This document shows positions 48,335 to 59,640 of a DNA stretch of 64,000 bases, piece after piece. A model generated the notes under the pieces. That model searched no databases. It saw only the letters and a program-made list of their open reading frames with translations, and was not told the DNA's origin. How positions within the stretch are numbered: position 1 is the first letter of the stretch; every line of letters begins with the position of its first letter. A program made the position numbers and the translations under genes. Source of the stretch: Impatiens glandulifera (taxonomy: Eukaryota; Streptophyta; Magnoliopsida; Ericales; Balsaminaceae); contig NW_025919457.1 in assembly GCF_907164915.1 (NCBI RefSeq), forward strand, positions 1 to 64,000. Direction: 5' to 3'.

Positions 48335-49500
48335 AGTCCAAAAGAAAATGATAACTCTTCAAATTTTGTTTAATTTTTTTTGTGTCAGTAGATAAGATAT
48401 GAGAATATAGTTTTTTATTTAATTCATTTAGCCTCTAAAATATTATTTTCCCTTTTTAATCTTTAGTCTAGTTACTAAAAAAATATTAGTAGAGATTCAA
48501 CCAAAAAAAAAAAATTGAATATCTTCCCCATTTCAATACATGGATAAGCAACACTATATTTTTTTATTTTATTTATATCTTAACATAAGATATATTTATT
48601 TTTATTAATTATCAAATATGAAAATTTTGATACAGACAACAATTCTTTTAACACTTTAAAAGTTATCTTAAATTATATTGAGTATGTTATTCATTCTTGT
48701 TGTTTACCGAAAATATTCTTATAAATATAAGAATGAATAATTTTGTTTTATTAAAATTAATTTAAATAGAAAAAGGTAATTATAACCAAAATATAAACAA
48801 ATCAAATAAGACAAACTCTCAAATAAGCAAAATTGCCCCAAGTTACTTTTAATCAACAATTTGCTACATTTCAACCACCATTTTAATTTGTTGCAAGACT
48901 CCAACTACATTTGAAATTTATATATGCTTGCAAGTTATTATTATTATTTCCGTTTTGGAAATTATTCTATCTTTTGAAATATATCATTTTTATAAGGGTG
49001 GTATTTCGTAATCGTATTATTTTAGACGTGACATTCTCATTTTTTTTTGTTCATTTAAATGAAATTTGTATTAAAAAATTTCATAACAAAAATATACCCT
49101 TTTGCGACACAAATGTTTCATCTACTTTTTTCTTTATGCTGCTTAAGATTGGTGGGTGGAGTTTTTTTTTTTTTGTTGGTCCGGTTGGTTGGATTATAAG
49201 TTTAGTTATAAATAACATTATAATTTAAAACAATTGTAAATTAAATGGACAAATTAATTAAAATTTTGTAAAATATTTTTGTGTAAGAAAATAATATAGA
49301 GGAAATTATTAAGTTTTTAAGTATTTTTTTTCTTAAATTAAGTTGTTTTCTTACTTATTTTAATGTTTGAGAAAGATTTTTTAAGAAATTAGTGGGCCAT
49401 ATATTGTTTTACAATAGGAGCATTTATTTTCTAAGCCCACCAACCCCATTTATGAGACCTCCTTTGTGTGTACGAATTAAGAACCATATGTTATTTTTAA
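48335..49500. other. AT-rich intergenic DNA
   Basis: The open frame at 48911-49228 (plus) is long for this AT content, but its product is only hydrophobic and low-complexity and I recognise nothing in it. Confidence 0.35.
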
Positions 49501-49504
49501 TTTT

Positions 49505-49642
49505 TTTTTTAATGAACGAACAACGTAACACCACCAACCGTCGTAATCCCGCATCAATTTAATACATTTTCGATGGAATTGAACTTATGACATTTTGATT
49601 TTTAAGACAACTCTTACCATTAAACTAATTTAATGGGTTAAG
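49505..49642 (-). mobile_element. tRNA-derived SINE, family 2
   Basis: The minus strand has A-box-like TTAGTTTAATGGTAAGAG and B-box-like CATAAGTTCAATTCC, then 'atcgaaaatgtattaaattgatgcggg', 'gttggtggtgttacg' and an A run at the 3' end. The tRNA-like head and A-rich tail support a SINE. Copies at 34.8, 55.8 and 56.0 kb share the body. Confidence 0.6.
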
Positions 49643-49644
49643 AA

Positions 49645-51280
49645 ATATATAATGAAACAATGTTAAAAAAAAATTGTCATATTTTGTCCTAATTATGATC
49701 ATATTAAAAACCATTACAATTTAAAAACATTATTTGTTTTTTTTGGCATAAGTTATTATGAATTATATTATGATTTTTATATATATATATATAAAAGTTA
49801 TCATTTAATTGTGATTTTATTTTCTAATTCAAATGATTCACAAACATATTTTGTTTGTTTGGATCATGATACATGTAAAATGCAAATAAAAACAACCCGG
49901 TATAGTTATATTATCAAATGATTAAATTGATGGAGATTTTCACAGAGCTTGTCTAAAGGATCTCTCAATAATTTTTATTTAGAAAAAATGTGTTTGTTAA
50001 TCTTTTATTTTTGAATTAAGGAGAATTAACATTAAATTCACCGTCATAATCACCGTTTTTATTCAAAACTCTTTCATCGAACTAGTGATTTTTTGGTCTA
50101 TTAAATTGACTCATAATATTGAAATACCTTGGTGGAATCAATTTTAAAAATAATTTTATTAGATATATTATAAGAAAATAAGTTTAAAAGTGTTCTATAT
50201 ATTGGTAGTGTAGTTACTATCGGACCATTTTATATTATGAGTCTACTGATGCCCATTCTCTTCATATATACATAATTTCTATGATATGATTAAGAAATAT
50301 GGCAACTAAAATTTAACTAAAATAAAAATAATTTAAACACTAAATCATATGGAGGGCTTTACAAAATATTATAATCTAATGAATATTATAGAATTTATAG
50401 GTGATTAATACTAATAATAGCACTATATTTACACTATTAAATTTTATTTTAATATAATAAGATGTTGTATTAAAATAAATTTTATCTTATTTAATAAATA
50501 TATATAATCTATTATATAAGAATAAAATTAGAAACATAAAAAAAAAGTCTTGTACATTTTACTAAATAGAAACTTACATAGAAGATTAGATTGTATACAA
50601 ATTAGAGTTATATGCAAGCAGGCCCAGCCCAAAGTTTGGGCCTAATTGATTTTTTTTTATATTTAACTTGTATAAAGTAATATAGTTTAGTTATTTGAAT
50701 ATTTTAACATCACCATTTATATAAAATATTTTTAATTTTTCTTAAAGGGTTCCGTGGAGGTAATGTTAATTTTATTACTAAATTATATTAAAATATTTAT
50801 TAATTATTTTTTAAATAACAAAACACATTTCATTAATCCATTTAATTAGAAAAAAAAAGCAAAATCTAATAGTAAGATCAATAAAAACACCTTAACATTA
50901 ATTGTCATATCTTATCCAAAATCTTATAAAAGATTGCAATCATTTATTTAAAAAAAAGAAAAGTTTGACCACATTTTTGGTGGCTTGTATTATTCTATAT
51001 GAGCAAAATATTCACTCTTATAACTCCTTATTGAAATATATATATTTTTCTAATATGTGTCCACATAAAATTGACAAGTTAAATAAATAAATAATTTTAT
51101 TAAAGATTGTCCTCTATATTCTCAATCGCCATCCCCATGATGCCAATGTCATCTCACATTTAACATTAACAACCCTAACATCATCATCGTACCCATCATA
51201 TGGCCGTTTCAAGTTTAATTACAAAGCAGAAAAAAATACTATTTTAAATAGACCTTATTTGACTAATTTTTTTAAGTGTG
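49645..51280. other. AT-rich intergenic DNA
   Basis: No gene recognised. A short GC-richer patch 'gcaggcccagcccaaagtttgggcct' at about 50620 may be the end of a decayed DNA element. Confidence 0.35.
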
Positions 51281-51284
51281 AAAA

Positions 51285-51465
51285 GATATATTTTACTTCT
51301 CTTTCGGAGTGTAACTAATCACCGCGAGTCAAATACATAACTCGTAAACACACTTAACTAATTAACCAGGCAAATGAAACTTGTCGTCTTGCGGTTTCGA
51401 AACCAGGACAGAACCTCCAGAAATGATGTGATATTCCGCTCTTGTTGTTGCTAAGTTAGAAGAAT
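51285..51465 (-). mobile_element. tRNA-derived SINE, family 1
   Basis: The minus strand has an A-box region CTAACTTAGCAACAACAAGAG and B-box GGTTTCGAAACC, then the shared body (ctggttaattagttaagtg, gtttacgagttatgtatttga, gattagttacactccgaaag). A full-length member. Confidence 0.65.
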
Positions 51466-51469
51466 GAAT

Positions 51470-52845
51470 TATTTTTATTTAAAATTATGTATATGAAATT
51501 AGGAAGAGAGTATAATTGAACATGTTTTATTTAGGACTTATATATGTTCAAGTTGTGGTATAGAAATTGACTAATTAAGATAATCAATCAGATTGATCTT
51601 TTATGGATATTATTGTTAAATTGTTTAACCAATGTATATTATATTAATGATCTGCTTATCCAATTAAACGATTTTGATGACATTAGAATTGCATCATATA
51701 ACTTTTTAATATGATAGAAAAAATATTGTTATTAATTATAAAGTTAAGTTAAATAAATTAAATTATAAAGCATTTATTACAAAATTAGTTAAATAAAATA
51801 AAATGAATAATAAAGATTAGATCTAAGTGAAATGTGGTATGGATACCAATTTTAAAAAGCTAACTAAAGTGTTTAACATGATTTTGTTTTGAAATTTCAT
51901 TAATAAAAAAGAGAGAAGTATCTAGTGGTACTAAGAATCGGATAAGAGACTTGATAAGAGACTAGAGGTCATGCGGTTCAATTTCAACTAAAACGTTTTT
52001 GAATGAAAACTCGAAAACGAAGTCATTATTTTGACGTGTGCTTTTTAATTTAAAAAAATAAAAAAAAGAAGAGGTATACAGTTCATATCTAATTTAAAAT
52101 AAAATAATTAAAAATAAATAAATTATATACTTCATTGCAATTTTTTTAAGTGAGTTAATATAGAGAGGGAGGGGACAGAGAGAAAAGAAAAAAAAAATTG
52201 TTATTTTTTTAACAAAATAAATTGTGTGTACGATTCGTTTTTGTTCAAAATTTTTTTTTCAAATTCTCTCTCAATCATTATCTATTATTGGAAGTTATAT
52301 AACTAAAACATTAAAATTAATATTTTATAAAATGATTTTATAACATATATTTAAAGAATATTCAAAATAATTTTATAAAAACTCTTTTAAAAAAATAATT
52401 AAATAAAAGTGTGTATTGAATATCGAGACTTGTTTCGCTCACTCCACTAACATTAGTAACTATTATTCATAAATAATATTAATAGTTTTTTATGGTACCG
52501 ATATGAAAAGACCAAATTAATTGTATTTAAATGGTGCACTGTTTTTTACTGCACTATTTGTATTAAGTAACACATATATATAATATTAAATAATTTGATT
52601 GTCCCTAATAAAGTGATAATGTGCATGTTTCCAAAATATGAAGTTTTATTTAGATCAAGACATGGAAGAATGGGGAAATGTGCTTCTTTTTCCTTGCTCC
52701 ACCTTTCATTTAGCTAAAAAAAAATCTCCTTTCCTAACAAATTAAAATAAACATTGCAACAACTAATTGTGCATGCACACTTAAAAGTTGAGAATTTTAA
52801 TAATTTAATCTAAAACTAATGAATAGTTTATATAATCACATTTGA
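51470..52845. other. AT-rich intergenic DNA
   Basis: No gene. A segment at about 51915-52030 (ctagtggtactaag ... gaggtcatgcggttcaatttc) has A- and B-box-like motifs and could be another SINE relic, but the body does not match the other copies clearly. Confidence 0.35.
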
Positions 52846-52849
52846 TGTA

Positions 52850-53330
52850 ATAATGTGAAAAGGTTAGTTTGATAGTTTCCATGTGGTGTGAACATTTTAC
52901 CATTTGTTTGTTAAGATGATTCCGTTGATTATCGTTGAAAGTAGGGTTTTGAGTCAAATATTTTATCAAATATCTCGTGTTTTTGAATAAAGAGCTATTA
53001 ATGGTGGACTTCTTACGAATGATAAGTGTATTAATAAATGTTATATTATGTTGAGTCGTTGTCGTAATGTGACACGAGAAGGTTGAATCGACAATTCATT
53101 TACTGCATTGTCGATGAATGGTTAGTATCTGAAGTTTTTTGGTGAAGTACTATGCGTCTATGATTCATTAGGTGATGTTCGAGTCTGTGGGTAATTGTTG
53201 AGTAATTTAAATTGATGAATGATAGACCTACATATTTAGGTTATTATCTTAATCTTTTTCTGGTGGACTATTTAATTAAAAAAAAATTTATTAAATTTTT
53301 AATATTTGTAGTCATTTAGAGCTTAGTTAA
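52850..53330 (+). mobile_element. LINE (L1-type) 3'-end remnant, copy 6
   Basis: Aligns with 6070-6510: the 'tcaaatatctcgtgtttttgaataa' block, 'ttgagtcgttgtcgtaatgtgacacgagaaggttgaatcgac', and a 'ctacatatttaggttattatc' block. It decays before the conserved GELIV tail. Confidence 0.62.
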
Positions 53331-53334
53331 AGGC

Positions 53335-54349
53335 TTTTTTTTAAATAAAACTTAGTTTTTATCTCAAAACTCATATATCTTATTAATCATCAAATAAAAT
53401 AATTTTATAATTTTAAATATCAAAATTACCTCTAATTTTATCTCTTCTCTCTAAATTATTCTTCTCTCACTTACAATATATCCTCTAAAATTAAAAGGTA
53501 AATTAGTGTTCAAATTTTAAAAACCAATTTTTTTTTAATTTTTATCAAATAAGAGTTTTTAGGATAAAACTCAAATAAAATTAAAAAAATTATTTTCTCA
53601 AACAATCTCTTATAACGGTTTATTCATAATAATAATAATTCACCATTTTTTTATATTCTTCTAGAAAAACGGTTAAAGATAATTTTTTTTTATATTTTTT
53701 TACATACGAAGACTAAAAGTAAGTGAATGTAAAAATATAAATATATATAGTTATTTACGTCATCCGTGAATAAGCAAAAATAATAATTACAAAATGACAA
53801 AAATGGAAGAGATGCTGCTAGGAGAGAACGAAGCGGTGCGAGGATAATTTTTTTTTTTAATAAAACATATAGAGGAATTAGATTATAAATCCTGTTTTGT
53901 TCAATTATTATTGATCTTTGATTAATTATTATAATATATATATATATATATAATAAAATAACTTTTTTTTTACATATTATTGAATTTATATAGGAAAGTA
54001 TCTAAGAAACTATAACTTACAAAAATAACATTAAATAATTATAATATATAAAGTTCCAATCTAATTTAATTGAACAAAAACAATAAATGCACATTTGATT
54101 TCTCATGCAACTTTACATCAAAATGCACATTATTGCATGGAAAGAAAAAAAATACAGGATGGGACTGATTTAGTGCATCTATTTCTTATGGGGACTACTT
54201 AATTTATTAATTATCAACCTTTCTCAAACATAAACCCCACCCTTTTAATTTCTTATCTACTTTATTTTACATCATAATTGTGTAAGTCCTAGATCGATAC
54301 CAACTTGTCAAGTCCCAGATCGATCCCAACTTGTCAATAATCATAGTAG
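53335..54349. other. AT-rich intergenic DNA with a short duplication
   Basis: No gene. A 25-26-bp unit (gtcc-agatcgat-ccaacttgtcaa) is duplicated in tandem at 54286-54337. An (AT)n run lies at about 53935-53952. Confidence 0.5.
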
Positions 54350-54565
54350 TTGTATTATTCGTATTATTCATATTTGATTTATTATGATTTTTTTTTCTTT
54401 CTATTTGTTCTAAAATGTTGGTGAAGTCGGTCGGAGAATTATTTGTTCTTTTTAAATATTTACAAGCTCGATCCGTTGAGTAACATGTTATTTTTTTTCT
54501 TATTTTTATATTTTTTTAGTATTTTTAAAGTCATATTTTGTCTATTTGTTTAAATAATTTGTATC
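54350..54565 (+). mobile_element. LINE (L1-type) 3'-end remnant, copy 7
   Basis: Only the last ~200 bp of the family: 'tattattcatatttgatttattatg', the GKSVGELFVLF-equivalent block (ttggtgaagtcggtcggagaattatt), the 'tacaagctcgat' block and the T-rich 3' end. Confidence 0.6.
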
Positions 54566-54569
54566 ATTT

Positions 54570-54925
54570 TTAATAAAATGAATTATTTTCAAATATATAT
54601 AGATGGATTTAAAAAGTAGAGTTAGGTGGATTTGAATAAAATGAAAAGGAAATTATAGATAAACAAGTGGATCAATATTAGTCTGATTATTTTGAGAATT
54701 AAAAAAAGACTAAATAATGAATTAGATAGAAAAACGATGAATAATGTCACGTTTCTACCATTAAATCGTTTCTACTATTAAAAAGAATTGGTGACTATTA
54801 AAATGTTGCTTAGAAAATAGAGATTTTCACAAAAGTTAGAAACATTTTTTTTACATGATAAAAAACAGCATAAAGTATTAACATGGATAAATAAATTATT
54901 GAGTTTGGTACAAAGTGAAGTGGGG
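54570..54925. other. AT-rich intergenic DNA
   Basis: No gene recognised. Confidence 0.35.
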
Positions 54926-54927
54926 TT

Positions 54928-55035
54928 GCCCTAGTGGAGGGTGTATGTTGAGTGCCTTATCCCATGTAATGTTTGACTATAATTGTGTATATACATCCAG
55001 TTAGATCTCTCATCTAATTAATGCATCCTAATAAA
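54928..55035 (+). mobile_element. Possible SINE of a third type
   Basis: An A-box-like GGTTGCCCTAGTGGAGG at about 54936 is followed by a weak B-box position (tgtttgactat) and an A10 run at about 55032. The length and A-tail fit a SINE, but this is the only copy in the window and the B-box is poor. Confidence 0.35.
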
Positions 55036-55039
55036 AAAA

Positions 55040-55785
55040 AAAGGGTTCTTTATCAACTCTGTCTTCAATGTTTTTTTTGTAAAAAATGGATGAGAAAGTT
55101 AAGGTTTTGGTCCCTAAGTTCAAACTAATGTACATTTTAGGATCCAATTGTTGTACATATTTAAAATAAACAAGTTAATCTATAATAGATCCACCGATTA
55201 TATTTAATTTTAAAAAATTAACACTACCCACTTCAATTTAAGTGGTTATTAGACTGTCCCTTCATCATAATATATAAATTAAATGTATATATAGAGATTT
55301 GGCAAGGTCAGGTTATTGCAGAAACTAGGTTAGTAGAAGACAAAAAAAAAAACAGAGAGCTGATAATAAAAGAGAAATATATAATGTTGGTTAGTGAAGA
55401 CAATCAAACAATAAGCATCTACTAATATTGCTTCACAGATTTAGAAAGATTCGTCCAATTATTGCTACTTTTATAGGATAATTATGTACTTGTCAGATTA
55501 CTACGAGAAAATCGGTAAATTTATTTACGCAAGATATAACAAAATTCAGTTAACAAATCTCCAAATCTCCGAAAAATAGTTAATTATATCGATTTTTAAA
55601 TGAATAATGGTCAAATTAATTCTATGTTATAAAAACTTTGTTTATAGAAATACATAAAAAATTATAAACTAAATTATTAGTCTTAAACCTACTAAAACCT
55701 TCAAACAAATTAAAATATAAACAAAAACAAATAAATACCTGATTGGAAATAATTATAATTATCTCTTTTATATATTTTTTTAAAA
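55040..55785. other. AT-rich intergenic DNA
   Basis: No gene or repeat family recognised. Confidence 0.35.
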
Positions 55786-55789
55786 TAAA

Positions 55790-55895
55790 ATAGAGTTAGT
55801 ATGACAACCCCACAACCATGACCTCCGCTTAAACTTAAAGCGTTTTCAGATTGAATTGAATCCGTGATCTTTTTGTCTCTTAAACCTTAGTGGGT
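55790..55895 (-). mobile_element. tRNA-derived SINE, family 2
   Basis: The minus strand reads 'aggtttaagagacaaaaagatcacggattcaattc' (B-box region), then 'aaaacgctttaagtttaagcggaggtcatggttgtggggttgtcat' and an A/T-rich tail. Matches the 34.8 and 49.5 kb copies. Confidence 0.55.
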
Positions 55896-55984
55896 TTCTA
55901 GAAGAAAATGTATATTATATTTAGCTTATTTGATGACATTATACGTAAAGTTATTTGTAATATTGTTAGTTAAGTTTTCTTTTA

Positions 55985-56120
55985 ATGTACGAAGATAACA
56001 TTATTCATACAATTATGACCTTAACTTTAACTTAAAACATTCTAGGTAAGAATCGAACACATCACATATATTTTTATTTTATAAATTACTCTTGTCATTT
56101 GAGCTATTGAGTTAGTTAAA
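55985..56120 (-). mobile_element. tRNA-derived SINE, family 2
   Basis: The minus strand has A-box-like CTCAATAGCTCAAATGACAAGAG and B-box GTGTTCGATTCTTACC, then 'gttttaagttaaagttaaggtcataattgtatga' and an A-rich end. A near-complete member lying 90 bp from another copy in the same orientation. Confidence 0.55.
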
Positions 56121-56124
56121 TGTA

Positions 56125-56945
56125 TTTTTTTTAAATATAAATTTGTCTATTAAGGACGATTTGATATTTAGTTAATTTTAGGTGACATGGATTAACTATT
56201 TTGTTTGTGATGGAATTATTGTTATTATATATAGTTATAGTGTATTTTTCTATTTAATTTAATATGAAATTAAAACATAATAAGATAATAAATAAATAGA
56301 ATCATAATATATGTTTACATCTGAAACACTAAAGAAATAATGTTATCAGAATTGACATTGATTCTGTAGGCGATCCATAATTATATATATAAAAAATCAA
56401 TGGAATATTTGAAGATTAGATTAGATTAGATTAATTAAGCATAAAATATAAATTAATTACTAATTAACAAAATTGTGTCATATATCTGAATCTGACCACC
56501 TAGAAGACCAAACCGATCATGCTATTTTTAATTTGTTTTTATTAATGAGTAATATATTATTAGTAAAATATCTCCTTTTATTATGTAATTAAACAAATCT
56601 AACGAGATTCACGGCCCCGATTAATTAATCCATTATTGTTCTTTTTCACAAACATGTTTTTTTCTTTTTAATTAATGATGCTAGTCGCATCAGACAGATA
56701 AAAATAGACAAAGAATGCTTGTCCCATGTTCTAATGTAACATATATATAAATAATATCATGCCCCAATCTTTCAAAAGTGGGATCTTAACTAATATACAT
56801 TTTTTGTTTTTTTTATGGGCCTAATAATTTAGTCGCGGAATAAAATTTTGGATTATATTTATTAATTTGAGAATATTAAATCTTCTCTTTAAATAGTCCA
56901 TAAAAAAAGAGTGCACTTAAAAAGAGTAATGAGATCATCCATCAA
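56125..56945. other. AT-rich intergenic DNA
   Basis: No gene recognised. Confidence 0.35.
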
Positions 56946-56949
56946 GTTC

Positions 56950-57140
56950 ACATTCTTAACAGATATCACTTGAGACGATATCAGACTAATGGCGTTGTAA
57001 ATAGTCATTATCGATTGTCTATAGTTGTCGAAAGTTCTCCGATTTTGTTTCAGCCAAATAATCCATAAAAAAGTAATGGAGATAAAAACTATCGTATTAC
57101 CTCATCGAGACTTTCCAACAAATGCTAATAAAGATTGACA
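56950..57140 (-). mobile_element. LINE (L1-type) 3'-end remnant, copy 8
   Basis: The minus strand contains 'ttatggattatttggctgaaacaaaatcggag' (WWTIWLERN-equivalent), then 'aatgactatttacaacgccattagtctgatatcgtctc'. Closest to copy 3 at 29.2 kb. Confidence 0.5.
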
Positions 57141-57361
57141 TATTAAATTAGGGTCAATTTCTTATTATTCTAGTTGAGGCTAATCAAAGGTAAAACATAC
57201 AAATAAAAAAATAATATAAAAAATGGATATGTATCTAAATGATTTGCTATGCATTATTATTCTTCCTTGTCCCATCTATTCAACTATATATTACAACAGT
57301 AAAAGCAAAAGTGGAAAAGTTGCCCTTTTAGTTCAAATTTAAATATCTTCTTGTTACAAAA

Positions 57362-57362
<1 letters not shown>

Positions 57363-57396
<34 letters not shown>

Positions 57397-57397
57397 G
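57363..57397. repeat. (ATT)n microsatellite, about 11 repeats
   Basis: Uninterrupted ATT run. Confidence 0.92.
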
Positions 57398-57399
57398 AT

Positions 57400-57764
57400 G
57401 TTGTCTCATATCTTCATTGGAGAGAAGAGGAGAAGAAAAAATATAAACTTTGTTATATTTACTTTATATTTAAATAATTTATTATTTTTAAATTGTAATC
57501 ACACACATCACAAGGTAATACATTCATCAAATTAAGCATATAAATTATAAACGAGCCCTAAGTATATTTAATTTTATTTATTTATAAATGACATTATTTA
57601 ATAGCTTATTACTACGTAATTGTTTAATATATATTATATTAAAAAAATTACTTGCTCGATTCATGGCGGGTGGGTCCTGCCCATAGTACTATAGCGGTGC
57701 TAAGAGAAATCCTTTTTATGGGGTCCAATTTTTATGATCATCACATGGTTTGATCATTTGCATC
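57400..57764. other. AT-rich intergenic DNA
   Basis: No gene. The 57660-57730 patch (catggcgggtgggtcctgcccatag) is less AT-rich and unrecognised. Confidence 0.35.
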
Positions 57765-57863
57765 TTAGGGTTTGTTTGTTTCATGTCATTATTTTAGATA
57801 TTTTTAAATAAAGTAATTATATCACCATGCTATATATTTAACCCAATATCAAACAAGGCCTTA
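57765..57863. mobile_element. Small Tourist-like MITE (93 bp) with TTA flanks
   Basis: Left end gggtttgtttgtttc (57768) and right end gatatcaaacaaggcc-like (ends 57860) are imperfect inverted repeats. Both are flanked by TTA (57765-57767 and 57861-57863). A 3-bp TTA/TAA duplication is typical of PIF/Harbinger MITEs, but three bases can match by chance in this AT-rich DNA. Confidence 0.5.
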
Positions 57864-57869
57864 CATGTA

Positions 57870-58280
57870 TTTTTAATACTTTACAAGTGGTGTTCATTAC
57901 TCCACATTGAAAAAATGGGAATAATCGGCTTATATTAAAAAAAGGGGGAAATTTTAAGAGATATAAATAAATAAAATTATATAAATTTCATTTTAAAAGA
58001 TTAAACTTTTTTCCCACCAATTGTTTTTTACCATCCTAATTAATTCAAACAAGCCCCACTTTTACCCTTCTTGATTCTTCTACCCTCTTCCATTTCTATT
58101 TAATTTCTTATTCAATTATACATTTAAATCTAAGAGCTCGTTTGATGTTTAATGTTTAAGGTTTGTTATTTAATATAACTTTGTAACAAATAATTATACT
58201 TTTTCTTTTAAAAATCATGTATATTAAAAATGGAAAAAAATCGTTTAAACACAACGACAAAACATGACATTAAATAAAAA
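57870..58280. other. AT-rich intergenic DNA
   Basis: No gene recognised. The phrase 'gagctcgtttgatgttta' at 58134 resembles the GCTTGTTTGAT MITE ends. Confidence 0.35.
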
Positions 58281-58284
58281 AATA

Positions 58285-59015
58285 TAAAAAAAGAAAAACA
58301 GTACTTAATCAGTTATCGAGCTCATAAATCCACGAGAATAACGATTAACTCCGCGACAGACTCTACGGACTTTCCAGAAGGAATATCAGAAAATATCATA
58401 ATAAGAGTATTACGAATGATACGCATTAGACGACTACAATCATTGAAAATTCGACAATTTCTCTCTAACCAGATAGTCCACCAAAAAAAAATTAGGATGG
58501 TAACCCAAATATGTAGGTCTTTCATATCATCCGTATCAATCCAAACTTCTTAGCAACTACTTAAAGATTCGGACATCACCAATGAATCCTAATAATACTC
58601 CATAAAAAACTCCAATACTAGTCATTCATCGACAATGCAAAAATAAGTAAATTGCTGATTCAACATATTCTTGACACATACGACTAACCATAATACAATT
58701 TTTTTCATGCACATATCATCTGTTAAAATTCCACTATTAATAACGTTCCGTCCAAAGAACAAGATCTTGGATGAAATATTTGACTCCCAAAATTTTTCTC
58801 AACCAAAATTATATGGAATCATTTTATCGAACAATTTGTAGCAATGCCCCCACATGAAACTATTATATCTTGTCAACGCATAATGTTTTGTTCAGACGGT
58901 GACATTTGTTTGCGTCCTACCAAAAGTAAACTTTATTATGTGACAAAGTCTCCATAATGTTTAATCTCCTTTTATATCTAACTCGGTTAGCGAAACCACT
59001 AAATTGATTATCAAA
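58285..59015 (-). mobile_element. LINE (L1-type) 3'-end remnant, copy 9
   Basis: The minus strand aligns with 5920-6640 over its full length. The C-terminal tail at 58322-58525 is open and reads WVTILIFFWWTIWLERNCRI and then GKSVESVAELIVI. The zf-RVT block (ccaagatcttgttctttgg) and the upstream 'cgtctgaacaaaacattatgcg' block also match. Stops break the upstream frame. Confidence 0.72.
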
Positions 59016-59019
59016 TTAT

Positions 59020-59580
59020 TATACTATCATTAACTTAAATGATTTTTTTAATTGAGTTGAATGGTGTAGCTACCAAAATCCCTTTTAAATATCATCCAAT
59101 TCTAAGTAAGAAATGCATTTTATATATATATATATGTAAGATCTTTACCACTTAAATACAAATCAAGATTCTAAAAGCATTGCAACCACAATTTATTAAA
59201 AATGTATAAAACATACATAATCTATTACAAAACAAGAATAATTTCAAATAATATTCTTTATAAGCCAAACAAAACTTAATAATTTTATTATGACCGACTT
59301 CTTCAATAGTCCCTTATCCATTTCATTCCAACAAGACAAACTCACATGGAACCGTCTCAATTTTCAAATACATTACCTTTTTCTTATTTGAAATTAGATG
59401 TAACACTTATTTAAACATGATCTAAGATATTATATATATAAAAAGTGGACTATCATCATTTTATTTATATAACAACTAAAATCTCCATTATCCCTTGATC
59501 CATTTCCACATTTTCCAACACAAGGTCTTGTTTGTTTCAATAATATTGCATGAGAAAACAAACCCTAAAAGCATATCTAT
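59020..59580. other. Intergenic DNA and upstream region of the alpha-xylosidase gene
   Basis: AT-rich. No other gene or recognised cis-element beyond the core promoter listed next. Confidence 0.4.
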
Positions 59581-59581
59581 A

Positions 59582-59593
59582 TTCTATATATAC
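59582..59593 (+). promoter_or_regulatory. TATA box of the alpha-xylosidase gene
   Basis: TCTATATATACC lies about 55 bp before the ATG. This implies a short leader of roughly 25 bases. Confidence 0.6.
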
Positions 59594-59640
59594 CAAAGCT
59601 TGAACAGTCCAAAGAGTGGTCAAATTATCTTTCTATCATC

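Noticed and set aside
48911..49228. 105-codon hydrophobic frame
   Set aside because: Phe/Ile/Leu-rich translation is what AT-rich DNA gives by chance; there is no promoter, splice or family evidence.
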